A stretch of 64,000 bases of DNA, taken from assembly GCA_001404055.1 (NCBI GenBank), contig CXTY01000005.1:310001-374000 (forward strand), in the 5' to 3' direction. The position numbers and the translations under genes were made by a program. The notes beneath the pieces are model-generated. The model did not search any database, was not told the origin of the DNA, and was given only the letters and a program-made list of their open reading frames with translations. Of the stretch, positions 1 through 8,288 are shown piece by piece; the first letter of the stretch is position 1, and the number at the start of each line of letters is the position of its first letter. The DNA is from Roseibium album. Its GTDB lineage: Bacteria > Pseudomonadota > Alphaproteobacteria > Rhizobiales > Stappiaceae.

Positions 1-1080
1 TTTGAGAAAAGTCTCTGCCAGAGGAAGAACGTCCTCACGGCGTTCCCGCAACGGGGGCAGGTGGATAGGCAATACATGAAGGCGGTAGTAAAGATCTTCG
101 CGGAAACGGCCGGCCGAGATTTCGGCCAGCGGATTGCGGTTGGTCGCACAGATGATGCGCGCATCTACTTTTTGACTTTGCGTATCTCCGAGCCGTTGAA
201 AAGTCCCGGTCTGAAGGAAACGCAATAACTTGCTTTGCAGCAGCAAGTCCATCTCACCTATTTCATCCAGAAAGAGTGTTCCACCATCAGCCTGTTCGGC
301 GGCCCCGGCGCGATTGTCGACTGCCCCGGTGAAAGCGCCGCGTACATACCCGAAAATCTCACTCTCGATCAGGTCTCGCGGGATCGCAGCGCAGTTCAGC
401 GTGACAAACCGGCTCGGTTGCCGATCTGACAAATCATGCACGGCTTTGGCACAAAGTTCTTTACCCGTACCAGATTCACCTGTGATGAACACCGGTGCCT
501 GTGAGGGGGCCATGCGTTTGATCTGATCGTGAACATCAAACATCTGAGCTGAACTGCCGACGAGGCGGCTCAAACCGGCAGCGTCTTCCTCGGAAACTAT
601 TGGCTGGAAAGCCTGTTTGGATGTTTCCTGCATGGGTACCGGTTCAGGCGAAGTCGTTGTTCGTTTCGCCGGCGCGGCCGTAACTGGCCTGCGTTGTTCG
701 AGCTGGAAGGATATTTTTGCGGCGAGTGCGTCGAGTGAAAACGGTTTGGTCAGGAAATCATGAGCTCCGGAGCGCATGGCACTGACAGCTCTGGAAACGG
801 ACCCCTTTGAAGAAACCGCCATGATAACGGACTTGGGGCACCGCACCGCGTAAGCTTCCAGCGCTTCGTCGCCACCAATAGTTTCCAGATCAATGATGAG
901 TATATCGGTGGATCTATCCGCCAGATCCTGAAGACAGGAAGTTGATTCAGTGTAAAGGATAGGATCCGCGCAACTTGCCGACAATTTTGCGCAAACAGCG
1001 GAAGTGCGGGCGGCCTCGGAGGCCGATGCGTCCAATACGCGAACTATTACAGGCAATTCTTTGCCCTCTTTACTCCCCAT
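1..1080 (-). CDS. Sigma-54-dependent response regulator (NtrC family), 3' part outside the window
   Basis: The reverse strand reads open from an ATG at 1080 to the window edge, giving about 360 residues. An N-terminal receiver-like domain has a likely phosphoacceptor Asp in LIIDLE (about residue 64) and a conserved Lys in LTKPF, but its N-terminal acidic pocket is reduced to a single Asp. The AAA+ domain follows with Walker A GESGTGKE, the sigma-54 contact loop GAFTGA and Walker B LFLDEIGEMD. Proteins of this family hydrolyse ATP to remodel RNA polymerase-sigma54 at -12/-24 promoters. The C-terminal DNA-binding helix-turn-helix should lie beyond position 1, so the target genes cannot be told. 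It is transcribed in the same direction as the gene at 1227-2069. Confidence 0.9.
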   Translation of the reverse strand, partial: MGSKEGKELPVIVRVLDASASEAARTSAVCAKLSASCADPILYTESTSCLQDLADRSTDILIIDLETIGGDEALEAYAVRCPKSVIMAVSSKGSVSRAVSAMRSGAHDFLTKPFSLDALAAKISFQLEQRRPVTAAPAKRTTTSPEPVPMQETSKQAFQPIVSEEDAAGLSRLVGSSAQMFDVHDQIKRMAPSQAPVFITGESGTGKELCAKAVHDLSDRQPSRFVTLNCAAIPRDLIESEIFGYVRGAFTGAVDNRAGAAEQADGGTLFLDEIGEMDLLLQSKLLRFLQTGTFQRLGDTQSQKVDARIICATNRNPLAEISAGRFREDLYYRLHVLPIHLPPLRERREDVLPLAETFLK

Positions 1081-1184
1081 CGCTGGGTAACTCCCATCGC
1101 TCGACTTGGCTCATTCGGAAATCGAAAGATTCGTCAATTTGATAATTCTCCGAACAGGGTAAACAAAGCGTTGTCAATTGACGC

Positions 1185-1205
1185 ATTTTGCAGTTTTTGC
1201 AAAAT
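1185..1205. repeat. Inverted repeat upstream of the sigma-54 regulator
   Basis: ATTTTGCA, a 5-base GTTTT loop and TGCAAAAT form perfect 8-bp arms between the stop of the gene at 1227 and the ATG at 1080. A second palindrome, GTCAATTGAC, is at 1173-1182. There is no U-run after the hairpin on the minus strand, so an operator is as likely as a terminator. Function not known. Confidence 0.4.
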
Positions 1206-1226
1206 TCTCAGAGGAAAATAGGCCTT

Positions 1227-2069
1227 TTACGAGGAGGCAACGAAATATCCGGTCACGAAACAAGCAACCCCGAACGCAATTGCTGTCGGAACCGAGATGC
1301 GGATCTGGAGAATTCCTTGTAGCTGTCTGGCAGATTTGACAAGGAACCCAGAGTTTCGCACAGGAGGTCGCACGGGCGGCGCCTTTGTTCCCGTCTTGAT
1401 TGCCTCGTTTGCGATAGAAAAATTATATGGGTGACCGGACGTGCCGGCATGTTTTTCAAAACCAGTGATATTTACAATTTTGTTTTGGGCCTGCGTGGTT
1501 TCAATCTCCGCAGGTAAGCCACGCCTGTAGCCGGATCTTTCGGGCGAGATCAGGTCTTCCGGTTTTTCTTCTACTTTCGGGCCAGCGCGTGCTGGACGGA
1601 ATTCGGGTGCGTAACTACCTTTTGGAATTGATATCCGAACAGGATCTGTAGCTCCCGTTCCTTCATAATATCTCTTCAGCCTGCGCCGAAGCCGCGCCGC
1701 TTCCACACGCACGATGGGATCAACGACAGGATTGAAATCCTCTGACCGGCCGAGAGCCTCCACGGCGATCATATAGCCTTTGATTTTTTCCCCTTGCCGC
1801 GTGAGCGTCGCCTGCACAACAAATTCAAGGAATGCGCGGAGCTGAGGGGCCGATTGAAATTCTGTGCTGTTGAGGGCCCGCCCGAGTGCGGCATGAACCT
1901 GATCATTTGGCAATAGATGCCCGGTCACCGGATTTGATTTGGCGGCGCATGTTCTTCCTTGCTCATTTACCGCGTAGGGACCCGAAGGCGTGGTTACGCG
2001 ATTGTCCGCACGCGTATCCTTTGCTGTTCCGGGTGGAGGATGTCGGGACGTCCGTCCAGTAGCATGCAT
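1227..2069 (-). CDS. Tail-anchored protein with a domain usually found at the N-terminus of cyclase/TPR proteins
   Basis: The 280-residue protein starts at the ATG at 2069 because AAGGAGG sits just upstream; an in-frame ATG at 2306 has no such site. Residues of about 45-160 form a helical domain with QLRAFLEFVV, a DPIVRVEAARLRRRL stretch and IPKGSYAPEF. As I recall, this domain occurs at the N-terminus of adenylate-cyclase-like, TPR and beta-propeller proteins in Rhizobiales and Acidobacteria. Here it is followed by a low-complexity linker and one hydrophobic C-terminal segment (ending GYFVASS), so the protein looks tail-anchored with no effector domain. Function unknown; it could be a signalling adaptor or a truncated relic. 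It is divergent from the degenerate EAL gene at 2390. Confidence 0.7.
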   Translation of the reverse strand: MHATGRTSRHPPPGTAKDTRADNRVTTPSGPYAVNEQGRTCAAKSNPVTGHLLPNDQVHAALGRALNSTEFQSAPQLRAFLEFVVQATLTRQGEKIKGYMIAVEALGRSEDFNPVVDPIVRVEAARLRRRLKRYYEGTGATDPVRISIPKGSYAPEFRPARAGPKVEEKPEDLISPERSGYRRGLPAEIETTQAQNKIVNITGFEKHAGTSGHPYNFSIANEAIKTGTKAPPVRPPVRNSGFLVKSARQLQGILQIRISVPTAIAFGVACFVTGYFVASS

Positions 2070-2389
2070 GCCAGCCTCCTTAAGATAACTGGTACTTTTA
2101 AATGCGCCACGACTTAGTTGCCCAAGCGTAAGTTTAGGGCAATCCCAGACAAATTCAATTGCTAAAGGGGACAAAATATTGGTCTGTAGCGCGAACCACC
2201 GGCTGATGTCGCTTGTGGTATATTGGTGTGACCTTGACCTCGAATTGCCAAATTTGCCTGACGCAGGAAGCATAGTCGGGGACAAGTCATGGAAACCGCG
2301 TAGCAAAGTGGCTTGCGGATTCGGTTGCGACTGCTTCTTAAGGCATGATTAACCAGTAACTTTTGATTCGAGTCGGATGATTCAGACGC
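2070..2389. other. Divergent intergenic region
   Basis: These 320 bases separate two divergently transcribed genes and must hold both promoters. Apart from the AAGGAGG ribosome-binding site of the minus-strand gene I see no repeat, RNA or operator that I can support. Confidence 0.5.
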
Positions 2390-3976
2390 ATGGGCCGGAC
2401 AGGGACCATTTTTGTAGCAATTTGTATGGCCGTGATCGCGCTATCTTCAGCGATAGTGCTGATTTTTCAGTTTGGTCGTCCTTTTGGTGAGGCAGTTTCG
2501 CTGTCTCTTGCACTTATGTGCACCATGATCCTCATTCATCTTCTTATCGGCCGGGCCAGGGACCGTGGCGCCGTCAGCGAAGCCGTTGACAGGCTTGAAG
2601 AGCGAATGACTGACATTGATGAAGATGTTGGAAATCTGGAAGGGCGTCTGACGGGCATGGAACACACAATGCCTCGCCGTGCCCGCGAGGAGATTGACCC
2701 TTTGTTCGCAGAGGTTGAAGTTCTTGGCACCCTGGTGAAACAGATGGCTGAGGCGATGTCCGATCTGGAGACCAAGGTTGAGGATCAGCATTCTCTGACC
2801 CCGCCACCGCGGATGCCCAGCTTGCCGCGCTATCCTCAGACGAGCCAGCAACCTCACGGCTATGCAGCCGAGCCGCAACCTGCATATGCAGCAGCGCCGC
2901 CATTGGGCGCTGTTCCGCACCCCACGGCTCATCAGCCGCATCACGATACCGCTGCGTCTGATCAGTACTATGAGGGTATGCCGCCTCATGCCCGCGAGAT
3001 GTCGGAGCTGGACCGTAAATACGGCGTTCATGCTGAGCGGCGTCCGGAAAGTGTCCACCGGGGCCAGGGTGAGGCGAACGGCCATACCCATGATCGCAAC
3101 TTTGAAGATGCGCACCTGCCAGTGCTCAATGAGCCGTTGCAGAGCCAGCCATTGATGGCGCCGGAACCGTCGAAGCCGAACCACGCAATGCGCGAACTGA
3201 TCACTTCGGCCCTGAATGCCAACCGCGTTGAGCTTCATTTGCAACCAATCGTCACCTTGCCGCAGCGCCAGGTCAAATATTACGAAGCGTACACACGTTT
3301 ACGCGATACCAGCGGAAACCTGGTAGAAGCCTCTGCGTTTTTGCCTGAAGCGGTGCAGTCGGGACAGATTGCGCGCATCGACAACTTGCTGCTGTTCCGC
3401 TCAATCCAGGTTATTCGCCGCCTGACATCCCGCAATCGGAATGCAGTTCTGTTTTGCAACATTTCGTCCGTTTCTCTGGTGGACGAGACTTTCTTCCCGG
3501 GTTTCCTGGAGTTCGTGAAAGCCAATCAGAATTTTGCAGACGTCTTGGTGTTTGAATTCTCACAATCAGATATTGCCGAAATGGGGGCAGTTGAACTTGA
3601 AAGCTTGAGCGCGCTCTACGATCAAGGTTTCCGGTTCTCGATTGACCAGATTTCAGACATGAAAATGGACTTCAACTCATTGGCGGGCCGCGGGTTCAAA
3701 TACGGTAAATTGAACGCTGATTATCTGATTGGTCGGCGTGAAGCCATTCATGGACATATTCATCCCTCAGATTTCGGCGACTTGCTACACCGGTACGGCA
3801 TGGAACTGATAACGGACCATGTGGAAACAGAGTCGCAGGTGCTGGAATTGCTGGACTACGATGTGAAACTTGCACAGGGCAATCTGTTTTCCCCACCACG
3901 GCCGGTTCGAGCTGAAGTGCTCCAAGGAGCACCGGCGCCAGGTCCCACAGGTCCTAGAAGAACAGCGGCGGGATAA
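2390..3976 (+). CDS. Membrane protein with degenerate EAL (c-di-GMP phosphodiesterase-like) domain
   Basis: The 528-residue protein has two N-terminal membrane segments (about 5-28 and 34-53), a predicted coiled coil (about 58-135), a Pro/His/Gln-rich linker (about 136-250) and a C-terminal EAL fold (about 265-505). Active EAL enzymes hydrolyse cyclic di-GMP with two metals. Several catalytic positions survive here: E299, N357, E389, D419, K440, E478 and Q494. The EAL signature, however, is EAY (299-301), and the metal-binding DDFGTGYSSL loop is replaced by DQISDMKMDF, losing the second Asp. I infer that it is weakly active or inactive and may act as a c-di-GMP sensor or scaffold. A hairpin terminator overlaps its stop codon. 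Confidence 0.85.
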   Translation: MGRTGTIFVAICMAVIALSSAIVLIFQFGRPFGEAVSLSLALMCTMILIHLLIGRARDRGAVSEAVDRLEERMTDIDEDVGNLEGRLTGMEHTMPRRAREEIDPLFAEVEVLGTLVKQMAEAMSDLETKVEDQHSLTPPPRMPSLPRYPQTSQQPHGYAAEPQPAYAAAPPLGAVPHPTAHQPHHDTAASDQYYEGMPPHAREMSELDRKYGVHAERRPESVHRGQGEANGHTHDRNFEDAHLPVLNEPLQSQPLMAPEPSKPNHAMRELITSALNANRVELHLQPIVTLPQRQVKYYEAYTRLRDTSGNLVEASAFLPEAVQSGQIARIDNLLLFRSIQVIRRLTSRNRNAVLFCNISSVSLVDETFFPGFLEFVKANQNFADVLVFEFSQSDIAEMGAVELESLSALYDQGFRFSIDQISDMKMDFNSLAGRGFKYGKLNADYLIGRREAIHGHIHPSDFGDLLHRYGMELITDHVETESQVLELLDYDVKLAQGNLFSPPRPVRAEVLQGAPAPGPTGPRRTAAG

Positions 3977-3995
3977 TCATCCCGCCGTTCTTCAT
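3966..3995 (+). terminator. Rho-independent terminator overlapping the stop of the EAL gene
   Basis: CGGCGGGAT, loop AATC and ATCCCGCCG form a perfect 9-bp stem at 3966-3987, followed by a T-rich tail. The TAA stop codon (3974-3976) lies inside the hairpin. It also sits between convergent genes and may act in both directions. Confidence 0.8.
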
Positions 3996-4020
3996 TTCAT
4001 TTGGTGATCAACAGGTGTTC

Positions 4021-5346
4021 TTAGCCCTGCTTGGGGCCGACTGTGATGATTGTCGGCGTCTTCTCGGCAAGTAATCTCTTGGCTATGCGTTTGATGTCCT
4101 CGAGCGTGACCGCCTGGATCTCACTGTTTCGGCGCTCGAAATAATCAATGCCAAGGTCGGCATTTTGCAAGGCGACCAGTTGGCGGGCAATCTTGCCCGA
4201 ACTATCGAACCGCAGTGGGTAAGAGCCGGTGATGAACTGTTTTGCAGATTTGAGTTCTTCTTCACTCGGCCCTTCCGTCGCCATCCGCTGAAATTGCTGG
4301 AGCATCACATCGACGGTTTCATCGGCTCTGTCAGCTTTTGTGGCCGCCGAACCTATCAAGAGACCAGCGTGTTCGTATGGCGAGAGCGATGTGCTTGCAC
4401 CATAGGACAAGCCCCGTTTCTCACGAACTTCTTCATACATCCAGGATGTGAAGCTGCCGCCGCCCAGTATGTGGTTCATCACATAAGCAGCCTGATAGTC
4501 CGGGTCGTCTCGCTTGAGACCAGGCAAACCCAAAAGGATTGTTGTCTGCGGGACTGCGAGTTCCCGTGTAATCTCTTCGCCGTATTTCGGTGAAAGTTCG
4601 ACTACAGGCTCCAAAGCTGAGTTATTGGGCAGGGTTGCAAACACCTTGTCGAGCAGTCCCTTTAGTGTTTCGGCATTGATTGCACCGACAACACCGATTG
4701 TTAGCCCCTTTTGAGTCAGGATCTTTCGATGCTGGTCGGCGAGGTCATCGGCAGTGAGCTTGTCAATTGATTCAACACTTCCAAGCGTAGACCTGGCGTA
4801 GGGATGTTTCCCGAACATGGCATTTGCAAGCGATCGACCGGCAATTGCGTCCGGATCGCTTTCATTGCGTCTGGCCCGGGTCTGCAACTGGGTCTTCATA
4901 CGCTCGACAGGTGTTGCGTCAAACCGTGGTTCGTTCACGGCGATTGCCAACAAGTCACTCGCCTCTGCAAGCGTTGGGGTGAGCGTTCGCAAGCTGCCAT
5001 AGAAACGGTCTTTACCCGCGCTGAAACCAACGCTTACGACCAGTTTTTCCAATTGGGCCTGAAAGTCTTCAGAGGTAAGAGTACCAGCTCCCTCGTCCAG
5101 CGTTGCAGCAAGCAGGCGCGTCAAGCCGTCTTTGCCTTCGGGATCTTGAGCAGAACCGCCTTCAAAAGAAAAATTAAGTGCGACAATGGGAACGGTGTGA
5201 TCTTCAACCAGCCAGGCTTCGATGCCTTCCGGGCTGACGACCTTTTGTATTTCGACAGCGTTCGCCAATCTGGCAAAACCCAGAAAGGCGATGAGCGCGA
5301 TTGTGACAGCGGGAACGAGGTCCCTGAACCGGGGTTTCTGGGTCAT
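4021..5346 (-). CDS. M16 family peptidase-like protein without the HxxEH site
   Basis: This 441-residue protein has an N-terminal hydrophobic signal-like segment (about 12-30) and the two-lobed M16 (insulinase/PqqL) architecture, including the typical GGGSFTSWMYEEVREKRGLSY region. Where active M16 members have HxxEH, it has GLTRLLAATL, so the zinc site is missing. It begins two bases after the stop of the gene at 5349-6821, which has an intact HFLEH. By analogy with other M16 pairs the two probably form a heterodimer in the periplasm or inner membrane, this one being the non-catalytic half. The substrate is unknown. Confidence 0.92.
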   Translation of the reverse strand: MTQKPRFRDLVPAVTIALIAFLGFARLANAVEIQKVVSPEGIEAWLVEDHTVPIVALNFSFEGGSAQDPEGKDGLTRLLAATLDEGAGTLTSEDFQAQLEKLVVSVGFSAGKDRFYGSLRTLTPTLAEASDLLAIAVNEPRFDATPVERMKTQLQTRARRNESDPDAIAGRSLANAMFGKHPYARSTLGSVESIDKLTADDLADQHRKILTQKGLTIGVVGAINAETLKGLLDKVFATLPNNSALEPVVELSPKYGEEITRELAVPQTTILLGLPGLKRDDPDYQAAYVMNHILGGGSFTSWMYEEVREKRGLSYGASTSLSPYEHAGLLIGSAATKADRADETVDVMLQQFQRMATEGPSEEELKSAKQFITGSYPLRFDSSGKIARQLVALQNADLGIDYFERRNSEIQAVTLEDIKRIAKRLLAEKTPTIITVGPKQG

Positions 5347-5348
5347 GA

Positions 5349-6821
5349 TCAGGATTTGTCTTCAAGTTGTTTCGTGTCGGACTGAGCTGCTTCAGGTTCG
5401 CTCGGCGCTTCCAGACGCAATTCGCCTATAACCGGCTTGGCAGTCAAATAAGCTCTTGCGGCTTCTTCAACATCCTGCGGGGTGACCGCTATGACCTGAG
5501 CAGGCCAGCTTTGCACGCCCTCGATGGTCTGTCCGGTCGTCAGGGCGCTGCCAAACAGGCGTGCAAGTCCAGACTGACTGTCCTGCGCATAGATCGCACT
5601 GGATATCATGCTGTTTTTCGCACGCTCAACTTCTTCCTCGCTGACACCGGTTTCGAGCAGCTTGGCAAGTTCGTCCGCTATCAGACGTTCCATGTCTTCA
5701 AGCGAGTGACCCGGGCGAGGCGCTGCGTAAAGCCCGAAACGACCGTCATCCAGCGCCCCACCCTGATAATAAGCTCCGGCGCTGATTGCCGCTTCCTTGT
5801 CCAAAACCAACGACTTGTGCAGACGGCTGGATGGCCCTTCACCCAGAACATAAGCAAGAATGTCCAGCGCTTCAGGTGTCGTACCTGAGCCGGTCGACTG
5901 GCTGGGGACGATCCAGGTTTGCGACAGGGATTCCTGGCGAACCCTAGGGTCCGAAACTGCAATGCGTCGTTCACCCGCAAGAGGAGGCTCGGTCGGACGA
6001 ACGCGCGCGCCGGGTTCTGCACGTCTTGCAATCTGCCCATAGGTCTCGGCTGCGAGCTCACGAACCTTGTCAACGTCAACATCCCCGGCGATGACCACGA
6101 CGGCGTTGTTAGGTGTGTAAAATCGATCGTAGAACGCGATTGCGGAATCCTTGTTCAGCGCTTCGATTTCGCTTTGCCATCCGATGACAGGAGATCCATA
6201 GGGGTGATTTACGAACGTTATCGCATTCATCGCCTCGCGCAGCCGCGATCCAGGCTCGCTATCGACCCTCATGCGCCGTTCTTCCAGAACAACGTCACGT
6301 TCGGGCGCAACAACCTCGTCAGATAGCACCAGATTTTCCATCCGGTCGGCTTCCAGCTTCATCATGAGCGGAAGATGATCTTTGGAAACCCGTTGGAAGT
6401 AGGCCGTATAATCCGCGCTCGTAAAGGCATTTTCCTGCCCGCCACGCTCGGCAACCATTTTTGAAAACGCGCCATCAGGATAGGTGGTCGTACCCTTGAA
6501 CATCAGGTGTTCAAGGAAGTGTGCGACGCCTGACTGTCCTTCGGGCTCGTCCGCTGAGCCGACCTTGTACCAGATCATGTGCGTGACCACCGGTGCGCGG
6601 CGGTCTGGAATGACCACAACTTCCAAACCGTTGTCGAGTGTGAAGCTTTCAAGATTGGGAGCGATGACCAGATCGCTGACTGCTGTAACGTCAGCCTTTG
6701 CCTGCTCATAATCGAAAATGATCGGCGCGCTGATCAGAAAAACGGGCAGCAGCAAAAGGCGACACGACCGCCTTAGCCCCCTCCGCGAGATGGAAGAAGA
6801 TAAACAATTTTGCGGGTTCAC
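5349..6821 (-). CDS. M16 family zinc metallopeptidase, catalytic subunit
   Basis: I place the start at a GTG at 6821, preceded by GGGAGG at 5-base spacing, giving 490 residues that open with a basic stretch and a signal-peptide-like segment (RRSCRLLLLPVFLISAP). An in-frame ATG at 6878 would lie inside the loop of a strong hairpin and is less likely. The zinc-binding HFLEH motif of M16 peptidases is present in GVAHFLEHLMFKGT, followed by the usual downstream Glu region. M16 enzymes degrade peptides or small unfolded proteins. It is the penultimate gene of the ileS-lspA-DUF3035-M16-M16 run, an order I recall from other alphaproteobacteria. Confidence 0.92.
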   Translation of the reverse strand: MNPQNCLSSSISRRGLRRSCRLLLLPVFLISAPIIFDYEQAKADVTAVSDLVIAPNLESFTLDNGLEVVVIPDRRAPVVTHMIWYKVGSADEPEGQSGVAHFLEHLMFKGTTTYPDGAFSKMVAERGGQENAFTSADYTAYFQRVSKDHLPLMMKLEADRMENLVLSDEVVAPERDVVLEERRMRVDSEPGSRLREAMNAITFVNHPYGSPVIGWQSEIEALNKDSAIAFYDRFYTPNNAVVVIAGDVDVDKVRELAAETYGQIARRAEPGARVRPTEPPLAGERRIAVSDPRVRQESLSQTWIVPSQSTGSGTTPEALDILAYVLGEGPSSRLHKSLVLDKEAAISAGAYYQGGALDDGRFGLYAAPRPGHSLEDMERLIADELAKLLETGVSEEEVERAKNSMISSAIYAQDSQSGLARLFGSALTTGQTIEGVQSWPAQVIAVTPQDVEEAARAYLTAKPVIGELRLEAPSEPEAAQSDTKQLEDKS

Positions 6822-6854
6822 ATGAACCTCCCGTTTCGGGTCTTTTAATGCAAA

Positions 6855-6902
6855 AGACCTCCGGACTTTATCTTCCATATAGGAAGCAATGTCCGGAGGT
6901 CT
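6855..6902 (-). terminator. Long hairpin between the DUF3035 gene and the M16 pair
   Basis: AGACCTCCGGAC (6855-6866) and GTCCGGAGGTCT (6891-6902) are perfect 12-bp arms around a 24-base loop. On the minus strand the stem is followed by TTTT, as in a terminator or attenuator. A smaller hairpin, CGGCGG/CCGCCG, lies at 6920-6936. Together they may separate transcription of the lipoprotein gene from the peptidase genes. Confidence 0.6.
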
Positions 6903-6954
6903 CGTTACAATTTTGTCATCGGCGGAAAAGCCGCCGTTTTGTCAGGCAAAGGAC

Positions 6955-7653
6955 CTACTTACAATACGCTGATTGTCCTTCAAGACACCGCGGATCCAGT
7001 TTTTCAGAATCATATTCGTCGTAGTTGCTCGCCCTACGCTTTTTCTTGGCGACCACTTCTGGCATCGGTGCGTCTGGGGAGGGCGTGCTATAGCCCGTCG
7101 GGGGCTCGGTGAGGAAACGCCGCGACGCCAGGCCAGATTGATCAATACCTGACTTCTGCGCTTGGAGCGCCTGCAGACTCTCCCATTCCTTGCGCTGTTC
7201 GGCACGCGTCAGTGTCTCACCTTCGGTAATCTCGTTCGCGCGTCGCTCAGCATTGAGGTCGCGTGAGCCAGTAGCTCCGGTAATCTTGAAACCGCGCATT
7301 TGTTCCGGGGTTAACGGCTCGCTGTGCATGCGGCTGGAGCCAGCGTAAAGCTGTTTGAGTTCAGTCAGCTGCTCGTTCTCTTTCTGAGACGGCCAATCAG
7401 CAGAATTTACCCCTGCGACTGCTGTTTCCGGTTCAGGAAGCTTGTTGGGTTCAGAGGGCATGGCTAGCGGAGCGCGCGGCTTATAGTCGATTGGCTTCTC
7501 ATTTGGATCGACCGCACCCAGTCCCTTCATGACAGAATCGACAAGTGCAATATCCGGTGCCTGGCTCGTACCATCGGCAGCCTGACAAGCTGCCAATCCG
7601 GCGACAAGCGCCAGAATTACAGACTTTTTCACCAACCCAACTATCGTCCGCAT
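6955..7653 (-). CDS. DUF3035-family lipoprotein (BamF-like)
   Basis: The ATG at 7653 has GGGGAG upstream and starts a lipoprotein signal ending in the lipobox LAAC, so the mature 232-residue precursor product should be lipidated and sent to the envelope. The early part carries the YKPRAPLAMPSEPNKLPEPE-like segment typical of DUF3035, a family described as a BAM-complex accessory (BamF) in some alphaproteobacteria. The rest is polar and poor in hydrophobic stretches, with a Lys/Arg-rich C-terminus. It lies directly downstream of lspA, the peptidase that would process it, and upstream of the M16 pair. Assignment to DUF3035 rests on recalled pattern and gene order. Confidence 0.75.
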   Translation of the reverse strand: MRTIVGLVKKSVILALVAGLAACQAADGTSQAPDIALVDSVMKGLGAVDPNEKPIDYKPRAPLAMPSEPNKLPEPETAVAGVNSADWPSQKENEQLTELKQLYAGSSRMHSEPLTPEQMRGFKITGATGSRDLNAERRANEITEGETLTRAEQRKEWESLQALQAQKSGIDQSGLASRRFLTEPPTGYSTPSPDAPMPEVVAKKKRRASNYDEYDSEKLDPRCLEGQSAYCK

Positions 7654-7730
7654 AACAGCAGACTCCCCGATTACTCTATGAAAATGCAGGCAGCGTTCTG
7701 CTCGCAACCACTTTGTCCAGTCTTAAACCG

Positions 7731-8267
7731 CTATTTTACGGCTGAATTAGGACCAATTCGGAAACTGTCATACAGGAGACAGGCGACGCCCGCAACGATC
7801 CACACATCAGCCAAGTTGAAGACATACCACGAGAAAGTTCCCACGTGGAAATATATGAAATCAACCACAGCACCATAGGCGAGCCGGTCGATCCCGTTGC
7901 CAACCGCACCGCTGATAACAAATGCCAGTGCCACTGCAAGCCATCTTGACTGACAGCGGGCCGACCAGATCCACAGGCCAATTGTGATGACAACCGTGAT
8001 CCCGGCCAGTAACCAACGCCCCAGGTCACTGTTTTGCTGAAACAAGCCATAGGAAATGCCACGGTTCCAAACCAGGACGATATCCAGAAACGGCAGTGCG
8101 GATACCGGACCATTGAGACCCAGATCAAAGCTAAAAAGAAGCCAGAGCTTGGATACCTGATCCAAAATCACGCCGGTCAGGACGATCAGAAACACCAAAG
8201 AGCTGAACCGGCCCCAAAACAGGGGCCGATTGGTTTGATCGGTCATGACTGAGTTCGGTTCACTCAT
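7731..8267 (-). CDS. lspA: Lipoprotein signal peptidase (signal peptidase II)
   Basis: The 178-residue inner-membrane protein shows four hydrophobic segments and both catalytic aspartates of signal peptidase II: D127 in GNGIDRLAYG and D154 in NLADVW. It cleaves prolipoproteins before the lipidated cysteine. It starts 21 bases after the ileS stop, the usual ileS-lspA arrangement. A second in-frame ATG at 8246 is an alternative start; neither has a strong ribosome-binding site, which fits translation coupled to ileS. Confidence 0.97.
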   Translation of the reverse strand: MSEPNSVMTDQTNRPLFWGRFSSLVFLIVLTGVILDQVSKLWLLFSFDLGLNGPVSALPFLDIVLVWNRGISYGLFQQNSDLGRWLLAGITVVITIGLWIWSARCQSRWLAVALAFVISGAVGNGIDRLAYGAVVDFIYFHVGTFSWYVFNLADVWIVAGVACLLYDSFRIGPNSAVK

Positions 8268-8288
8268 ATTCTGTGCGTTGCTTCCGCA

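Noticed and set aside
2447..3244. 265-codon minus-strand frame opposite the EAL gene
   Set aside because: Shadow of the plus-strand gene, whose membrane segments and EAL motifs are clear.
6822..6878. Upstream ATG start for the catalytic M16 peptidase
   Set aside because: It falls in the loop of a terminator-like hairpin and has no ribosome-binding site; GTG at 6821 has one.
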